Assembly (NCBI GenBank): GCA_964035545.1 | Contig: OZ037768.1 | Location: 14,508,175-14,572,174, forward strand | Source: Bugula neritina | Lineage: Eukaryota > Bryozoa > Gymnolaemata > Cheilostomatida > Bugulidae | DNA: 64,000 nucleotides | Reading direction: 5' to 3' | The notes under the pieces: model-generated | Told to the model about the DNA's origin: nothing | Databases searched by the model: none | The model's input: the letters and a program-made list of their open reading frames with translations, nothing else | Position numbers and translations under genes: made by a program | In this document: positions 55,021 through 64,000 of the stretch, piece after piece | Position numbering within the stretch: position 1 is the first letter of the stretch | Layout: every line of letters begins with the position of its first letter

Positions 55021-55898
55021 TGAAATATACTGCAACATACTGAAAGATACTGCAACATACTGGATTATACTGTGGCCTACTGAATCACATTGTAACATTT
55101 TGAAATATGATGTAACACACTGAAACATACTGCGACATACTGAAAGTTACCGGAACATACTGGAATAAACAGAGACACGCTAAAATTTTATGCAACATAC
55201 TGGAAGATACTGCAATATACCGAAGTATACTGTAACATATTGAAATATGCTGTAGCATACTGAACTACACTACAACATACTGCACCCTACTGAAGTACAC
55301 TGCAAAACTTTGAAATATACTGCAACATACCGAAATACACTGTAACATATTGAAATACACTGCAACACATTGAAATATACCGCAACATACCGAAATACTC
55401 TGCATCACACTGAAGTATACTGTAATATACAGAAATGTACTGTAACATACTGAAACGTACGGCGACATACTGAAATACACCGAAAGAAACTGAATATATG
55501 GTAACCTAACGAAATATGTTGCAAACTACTAAAATATACTGAAAGTCACCAAAAAAAAATGCAACTGTGCAACATAATGGAATATACGGCAAAAACACTG
55601 GAATATACTGCAACAACCTAAGAGATACTGCAAAATACTGCAACATACTGAAATACACTGTAACATACGGAATTACACTGCAACATACTGCAACATACTG
55701 AAATACACTGTAACATAGTGAAATACACTGCAACACATTGAAATATACTGAAATACATTGTAAGATACTGAAATACACTGCAACATACTGCAACATTAGG
55801 AAATATATGGTAACCTACTGAAATATGTTGCAAAATACTGAAATATACTGTAACATACTAAGACATACTGCAACATACTGAAATATGATGCAACATAC
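55021..55898. repeat. Higher-order unit, 878-bp version
   Basis: Second copy of 53945-55020 with a single marker block (55544). Its length equals 1,076 minus 198, so the 198-bp doubling arose in, or was lost from, one of two sister copies. Confidence 0.85.
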
Positions 55899-56089
55899 TG
55901 CAACATACTGCAACATACTGAAATACTCTGTAACATACTGAAATACACTGCAACACACTGAAACCTATTGAAATGTACTGTAACATATTGAAATACACTG
56001 CAACATACTGCAAAATGCTAAAATACACTGTAACATTTTGAAATACACTGCAAAACATTAAAATAAACCGCAACATACCGAAATATATG

Positions 56090-57975
56090 GTAACCTACTG
56101 AAATATACTGTAACACATTGAAATATTATACTGCAACAAACTGAAATACACTGTAACACACTAAAGTATACTGTAACATACAAAAATTTCCTGTAACATA
56201 CTGAAACATGTCGCAGCATTTATAATATACTGCAACACATTGAAATAGACTGCAACATACTGAAATGTGCTGTAGCATACTGAAATACACTGCAACACAC
56301 TGAAGTATACTGTAATATACAGAAATGTACTGTAACATACTGATACCTACGTCAACATACTGAAATGTACTGCAACATGCTGAAATATACTGCAACATAC
56401 CGAAATACACAGCGTAACATACTGAACTTCACTGCAACATTCTGAAATACACTGTAACACATTGAAGTACACTGCAACACATTGAAATATACTGAAATAA
56501 ATTGTAAGATACTGAAATACACTGCTACATACTGCAACATAATGAAAGATACTGCAACATACTGAAATATACTGCAAGATAATGCAATATACTGAAATAC
56601 ACTGTAACATACTGAAATACACTGTAACACATTGGAATATACTGCAACATACCAAAATATATGGTAACCTACTGAAATATGTTGCCAGCTACTGAAATAT
56701 ACTGCAACATACTGCAACATAATGAAATATACTGCAACAAACTGAAAGATACTGCAACATACTAAATTATACTGTGGCCTACTGAAACACATTGTAACAT
56801 TTTGAAATATGATGTAATACACCGAAACAAAGTGCAACATACTGAAATTTACCGGAACATACTGGAATAAACTGTGACACACTAAATTATTATGCAACAG
56901 ACTGAAAGACACCGCAACATACTGAAATATACTGAGACACAATGAAATATACTGCAACATACTGAAATAGGCCGCAGCATACTGAAATACAATGCAACAC
57001 ACTGAAGTATACTGTAATACCCAGATATGTACTGTCCTATACTGAAATATACTGCAACATACTGAAATACACTGTAACATACTGAATTACACCGCAACAC
57101 ACTGAAGTAAACGGTAATATACAGTAATGTACTGTAAAATACTGAAATACACTGCAACATACTGAAATATATGGTAATCTACTGAAAATTGTTACAAACT
57201 ACCGAACAATACTTCAAAATACTGAAATATACATAAAAATATTGAATTATACTGAAATACACTGTAACATACTGAAATACACTGTAAGATACTGAAATAC
57301 ACTGCAACACATTGGAATATACTGCAACATACCAAAAAATATGGTAACCTACCGAAATATGTTACAAGCTACTGAAACATACTGCAACATACTGCAACAT
57401 ACTGAAACATACGGCAACATACTGAAATATACTGTGAGACAATGAAATATACTGCAACATACAGAAATATGCTGTAGCACACTGAAATACACCGCAACAC
57501 ACTAAAGTGTACTGTAATATACAGAAATGTACTGTAACATACGGAAACCTACGTCAACATGCTGAAATATACTGCAACATACTGAAATACACACCGTAAC
57601 ATACAAAACTCCACTGCAACGTTCTGAAATACACTGTAACACATTGAAATACACTGCAACACATTGAAATATACTGAAATACATTGTAAGATACTGAAAT
57701 ACACTGCAACATACTGCAACATTAGGAAATATATGGTAACCTACTGAAATATGTTGCAAAAGACTGAAATATACTGTAACATACTAAGACATACTGCAAC
57801 ATACTGAAATATAATGCAACATACTGAAATATACCGCAACATACTGCAACATACTGAAATACTCTGTAACATACTGAAATACACTGCAACACACTGGAAC
57901 CTATTGAAATGTACTGTAACATTTTGAAATACACTGCAAAACATTAGAATATACCGCAACGTACTGAAATATATG
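56090..57975. repeat. Higher-order unit of 1,886 bp, copy 1
   Basis: Repeated directly at a constant offset of 1,886. No GTCACC marker block lies inside. Boundaries are uncertain by about 100 bp because the flanking repeats are similar. Confidence 0.85.
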
Positions 57976-59861
57976 GTAACCTACTGAAATATACTGTAAC
58001 ACATTGAAATATTATACTGTAACAAACTGAAACACACTGCAACACACTAAAGTATACTGTAGCATACAAAAATTTCCTGTAACATACTGAAACATGTCGC
58101 AGCATTTATAATATACTGCAACACATTGAAATAGACTGCAACATACTGAAATGTGCTGTAGCATACTGAAATACACTGCAACACACTGAAGTATACTGTA
58201 ATATACAGAAATGTACTGTAACATACTGATACCTACGTCAACATACTGAAATGTACTGCAACATGCTGAAATATACTGCAACATACCGAAATACACAGCG
58301 TAACATACTGAACTTCACTGCAACATTCTGAAATACACTGTAACACATTGAAGTACACTGCAACACATTGAAATATACTGAAATAAATTGTAAGATACTG
58401 AAATACACTGCTACATACTGCAACATAATGAAAGATACTGCAACATACTGAAATATACTGCAAGATAATGCAATATACTGAAATACACTGTAACATACTG
58501 AAATACACTGTAACACATTGGAATATACTGCAACATACCAAAATATATGGTAACCTACTGAAATATGTTGCCAGCTACTGAAATATACTGCAACATACTG
58601 CAACATAATGAAATATACTGCAACAAACTGAAAGATACTGCAACATACTAAATTATACTGTGGCCTACTGAAACACATTGTAACATTTTGAAATATGATG
58701 TAATACACCGAAACAAAGTGCAACATACTGAAATTTACCGGAACATACTGGAATAAACTGTGACACACTAAATTATTATGCAACAGACTGAAAGACACCG
58801 CAACATACTGAAATATACTGAGACACAATGAAATATACTGCAACATACTGAAATAGGCCGCAGCATACTGAAATACAATGCAACACACTGAAGTATACTG
58901 TAATACCCAGATATGTACTGTCCTATACTGAAATATACTGCAACATACTGAAATACACTGTAACATACTGAATTACACCGCAACACACTGAAGTAAACGG
59001 TAATATACAGTAATGTACTGTAAAATACTGAAATACACTGCAACATACTGAAATATATGGTAATCTACTGAAAATTGTTACAAACTACCGAACAATACTT
59101 CAAAATACTGAAATATACATAAAAATATTGAATTATACTGAAATACACTGTAACATACTGAAATACACTGTAAGATACTGAAATACACTGCAACACATTG
59201 GAATATACTGCAACATACCAAAAAATATGGTAACCTACCGAAATATGTTACAAGCTACTGAAACATACTGCAACATACTGCAACATACTGAAACATACGG
59301 CAACATACTGAAATATACTGTGAGACAATGAAATATACTGCAACATACTGAAATATGCTGTAGCACACTGAAATACACCGCAACACACTAAAGTGTACTG
59401 TAATATACAGAAATGTACTGTAACATACGGAAACCTACGTCAACATGCTGAAATATACTGCAACATACTGAAATACACACCGTAACATACAAAACTCCAC
59501 TGCAACGTTCTGAAATACACTGTAACACATTGAAATACACTGCAACACATTGAAATATACTGAAATACATTGTAAGATACTGAAATACACTGCAACATAC
59601 TGCAACATTAGGAAATATATGGTAACCTACTGAAATATGTTGCAAAAGACTGAAATATACTGTAACATACTAAGACATACTGCAACATACTGAAATATAA
59701 TGCAACATACTGAAATATACCGCAACATACTGCAATATACTGAAATACTCTGTAACATACTGAAATACACTGCAACACACTGGAACCTATTGAAATGTAC
59801 TGTAACATTTTGAAATACACTGCAAAACATTAGAATATACCGCAACGTACTGAAATATATG
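57976..59861. repeat. Higher-order unit of 1,886 bp, copy 2
   Basis: Nearly identical to copy 1, with a few changes (for example near 58018, 58062 and 59726). A third copy begins at about 59862 and diverges after about 120 bp. Confidence 0.85.
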
Positions 59862-62800
59862 GTAACCTACTGAAATATACTGTAACACATTGAAATATTA
59901 TACTGTAACAAACTGAAACACACTGCAACACACTAAAGTATACTGTAACATACAAAAATTTCTTGTAACATACTGAAACATGCCGCAGCATTTATAATAT
60001 ACTGCAACAGATTGAAATATACTGCACCATACTGAAATATGCTGTAGCATACTGAAATACACTGCAACACACTGAAGTATACTGTAATATACAGAAATGT
60101 ACTGTAAAATACTGAAATATACTTCAACATACTGAAATATACCTAAAAATGTTGAAACATACTGAAATAAACTGTAACATACTGAAATACACTGCAACAC
60201 AATGGAATATACTGCAATATACCGAAATACATGGTAACCTACTGAAATATGACAAACTACTGAAATATACTGCAACATACTGCAACATAATGAAATACAC
60301 TGCAACACACTGAAATATACTGCAACATACTGGATTATACTGTGGCCTACTGAATCACATTGTAACATTTTGAAATATGATGTAACACACTGAAACATAC
60401 TGCGACATACTGAAAATTACCGGAACATACTGGAATAAACAGAGACACCCTAAAATTTTATGCAACATACTGGAAGATACTGCAATATACCGAAGTATAC
60501 TGTAACATATTGAAATATGCTGTAGCATACTGAACTACACTGCAACATACTGCACCCTACTGAAGTACACTGCAAAACTTTGAACTATACTGCAACATAC
60601 CGAAATATATGGTAACCTACTGAAATATGTTGCAAACCACTGAAACATACTGCAACATACTGCAACAAAATGAAATATACTGTAACACACTGAAACATAC
60701 TGCAAAATACTGAAATATACTGTAACATACTAAAACATACTGCGACATACTGAAATATAATACAACATACTGAATTACACTCCAACATACTGCAACATAC
60801 TGAAATACTCTGTAACATACTGAAATACACTGCAACACACTGAAACCTATTGAAATGTACTGTAACATATTGAAATACACTGCAACATACTGCAAAATGC
60901 TGAAATACACTGTAACATTTTGAAATACACTGCAAAACATTAAAATAAACCGCAACATACCGAAATATATGGTAACCTACTGAAATATACTGTAACACAT
61001 TGAAATATTATACTGCAACAAACTGAAACACACTGCAACACACTAAAGTATACTGTAACATACAAAAATTTCTTGTAACTTACTGAAACATGCTGCAGCA
61101 TTTATAATATACTGCAACACATTGAAATAGACTGCAACATACTGAAATACACTGCAACACATTGGAATATACTGCAACATACCGAAATATATGGTAACCT
61201 ACAGAAATATGTTACAAACTTCTGAACATACTGCAACATACTGCAACATAATCAAATATACTGCCACATACTGAAAGATACTGCAACATACTGCAACATA
61301 CTGAAATACACTGTAACATACTGAAATACACTGTAACACATTGGAATATACTGCAACATACCAAAATATATGGGAACCTACTGAAGTATGTTGCAAACTA
61401 CTGAAATATACTGCAACATACTGCAACATAATGAAATATACTGCAACAAACTGAAAGATACTGCAACATACTGAATTATACTGTGGCCTACTGAAACACA
61501 TTGTAACATTTTGAAATATGATGTAACACACCGAAACATAGTGCAACATACTGAAATTTACCGGAACATACTGGAATAAACTGTGACACACTAAATTATT
61601 ATGCAACAGACTGAAAGACACCGCAACATACTGAAATATACTGAGACACCATGAAACATACTGCAACATACTGAAATAGGCCGCAGCATACTGAAATACA
61701 CTGCAACACACTGAAGTATACTGTAATACACAGATATGTACTGTCCTATACTGAAATATACTGCAACTTACTGAAATACACTGTAACATACTGAATTACA
61801 CTGCAACACACCGGAGTAAACTGTAATATACAGTAATGTACTGTAAAATACTGAAATATACTGCAACATACTGAAAGATATGGTAACCTACTGAAATATG
61901 TTACAAACTACTGAAATATACTTCAAAATACTGAAATATACATAAAACTATTGAAATATACTGAAATACACTGTAACATATTGAAATACACTGTAACATA
62001 TTGAAATACACTGCAACACATTGAATTATACCGCAACTAACTGAAATACTCTGCATCACACTGATGTATACTGTAATATACAGAAATGTATTGTAACACA
62101 CTGAAACATGCAGCAACATACTGAAATATACTGCAACACATTGAAGTATACCGCAACATACTGAAATATGCTCTGGCATACTGAAATACACTGCTAGACA
62201 CTGAAGTATACTGTAATATACAGAAATGTACTGTAACATACTGAAACGTACGGCGACATACTGAAATGTACTGCAACATACTGAAATACACCGAAACAAA
62301 CTGAATATATGGTAACCTAACGAAATATGTTGCAAACTACTAAAATATACTGAAAGTCACCAAAAAATATCGCAACTGTGCAACATAATGGAATATACGG
62401 CAAAAACACTGGAATATACTGCAACAACCTAAGAGATACTGCAAAATACTGCAACATACTGAAATACACTGTAACATACGGAATTACACTGCAACATACT
62501 GCAACATACTGAAATACACTGTAACATAGTGAAATACACTGCAACACATTGAAATATACTGAAATACTTTGTAAGATACTGAAATACACTGCAACATACT
62601 GCAACATTAGGAAATATATGGTAACCTACTGAAATATGTTGCAAAATACTGAAATATACTGTAACATACTAAGACATACTGCAACATACTGAAATATAAT
62701 GCAACATACTGAAATATACTGCAACATACTGCAACATACTGAAATACTCTGTAACATACTGAAATACACTGCAATACACTGAAACCTATTGAAATGTACT

Positions 62801-64000
62801 GTAACATAATGAAATACACTGCAACATACTGCAAAATGCTGAAATACACTGTAACATTTTGAAATACACTGCAAAACATTAAAATATACCGCAACATACC
62901 GAAATATATGGTAACCTACTGAAATATACTGTAACACATTGAAATATTATACTGCAACAAACTGAAACACACTGCAACACACTAAAGTATACTGTAACAT
63001 ACAAAAATTTCCTGTAACATACTGAAACATGTCGCAGCATTTATAATATACTGCAACACAATGAAATAGACTGCAACATACTGAAATGTGCTGTAGCATA
63101 CTGAAATACACTGCAACACACTGAAGTATACTGTAATATACAGAAATGTACTAGAAAACCCTGAAATATATTTCAACATACTGAAAACTACCGAAAATCA
63201 TTGAAACATACTGAAATACACTGTAACATGCTGAAATACACTGCAACACATAGAATATACTGCAACATACCGAAATATATGGTAACTTACTGAAATATGT
63301 TGCAAACTACTGAAACATACTGCAACATACTGCAACATACTGAAATACACTGTAACATAGTGAAATACACTGCAACACATTGAAACATACTGCAACATAC
63401 CGAAGTATATGTTAACCTACTGAAATATGTTGCAAACCACTGAAACATACTGCAACATACTGCAACAAAATGAAATATACTGTAACACACTGAAACATAC
63501 TGCAAAATACTGAAATATACTGTAACATACTAAAACATACTGCGACATACTGAAATATAATACAACATACTGAATTACACTGCAACATACTGAAATAAAC
63601 TTCAACATACTGAAATATACCTAAAAATATTGGAACATACTGAAATACACTGTAAGATACTGAAATACACTGCAACACATTGGAATATACTGCAACATAC
63701 CAAAAAATTTGGTAACCTACTGAAATATGTTACAAACTACTGAAACATACTGCAACATACTGCAACATACTGAAACATACGGCAACATACTGAAATATAC
63801 TGTGAGACAATGAAATATACTGCAACATACTGAAATATGCTGTAGCATACTGAAATCCATCGCAACACACTGAAGTGTACTGTAATATACAGAAATGTAC
63901 TGTAACATACGGAAACCTACGTCAACATGCTGAAATATACTGCAACATACTGAAATACACACCGTAACATACTGAACTCCACTGCAACATTCTGAAATAC

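Larger units (their letters stand above)
21556..64000. repeat. Satellite array B, 20-bp unit with higher-order structure
   Basis: More than 42 kb of tandem TGAAATATACTGCAACATAC variants, continuing beyond the window. Each unit is two 10-bp halves (TGAAATATAC and TGCAACATAC). Runs of the second half alone (for example 22142-22170) show slippage by 10 bp. Longer blocks are themselves repeated in tandem (separate entries). A marker block, GTCACC followed by GCAACTGTGCAACATAATGG, was located by eye at 22776, 24204, 25052, 26480, 37274, 40028, 43744, 48041, 51427, 54469, 54667, 55544 and 62356, and is not seen in array A. No gene, transposon or unique sequence interrupts the array. Open frames on the minus strand are a property of the repeat. 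Confidence 0.97.

Noticed and set aside
12271-64000. CRISPR array
   Set aside because: Units are contiguous, with no unique spacers between constant repeats, and the surroundings are eukaryotic retroelements.
21556-64000. Telomeric repeat
   Set aside because: The unit is 20 bp, contains no TTAGGG-like G-rich strand, and is neither G-rich nor at a sequence end that can be shown to be terminal.

Overview
The window reads as repeat-dominated nuclear DNA from an invertebrate metazoan. The grounds are a Jockey/CR1/L2-type LINE, two animal-type Ty3/gypsy elements, short terminal-inverted-repeat elements and a very large AT-rich satellite. I see no intact host gene, no bacterial gene, no tRNA or rRNA and no CRISPR array. 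A sponge, cnidarian or similar animal would fit, but the sequence alone does not settle the taxon. || Layout. (1) 1-926: two small TIR elements abut head to tail; their touching ends form a 36-bp near-palindrome. (2) 1039-11069: one minus-strand LINE, broken into colinear pieces by later insertions. In LINE order these are endonuclease (11069-10131), a 1,082-bp insert with a 6-bp repeat at each end (10130-9049), the endonuclease-RT linker (9048-8929), a minus-strand Ty3/gypsy element called Gypsy-1 (8928-2527), the second half of the RT (2526-1826), a solo LTR (1825-1291) and the LINE C-terminus (1290-1039). (3) 11214-20769: a second, plus-strand Ty3/gypsy element (Gypsy-2) with both LTRs, a primer-binding site, the start of gag and the integrase end of pol. 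The interior is missing and about 5.1 kb of 20-bp satellite (array A, 12271-17368) stands in its place. (4) 20775-21198: unassigned AT-rich DNA, then 21199-21555, a degenerate repeat built on a different 10-bp word. (5) 21556-64000: array B, more than 42 kb of the same 20-bp satellite, running off the window. || The satellite unit is TGAAATATACTGCAACATAC and its variants, itself two related 10-bp halves. Array B carries recent, nearly identical tandem duplications of much longer blocks (198, about 878, 1,076, 1,886, 2,276, 3,386 and 3,716 bp), so it has a higher-order repeat structure. Array A shows none of these blocks by eye and looks older. || Every protein-coding stretch is a decayed transposon gene. 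Gypsy-1 has a gag-protease deletion, nonsense codons and homopolymer frameshifts. Gypsy-2 integrase has lost its catalytic glutamate. LINE endonuclease has lost catalytic residues. The hundreds of antisense open frames in the satellite (up to 267 codons) are by-products of a repeat with no stop codon in any minus-strand frame. || The most interesting object is the pairing of a satellite-bearing LTR retrotransposon with a giant higher-order array of the same satellite starting less than 1 kb beyond its 3' LTR. This may record how the array was seeded.
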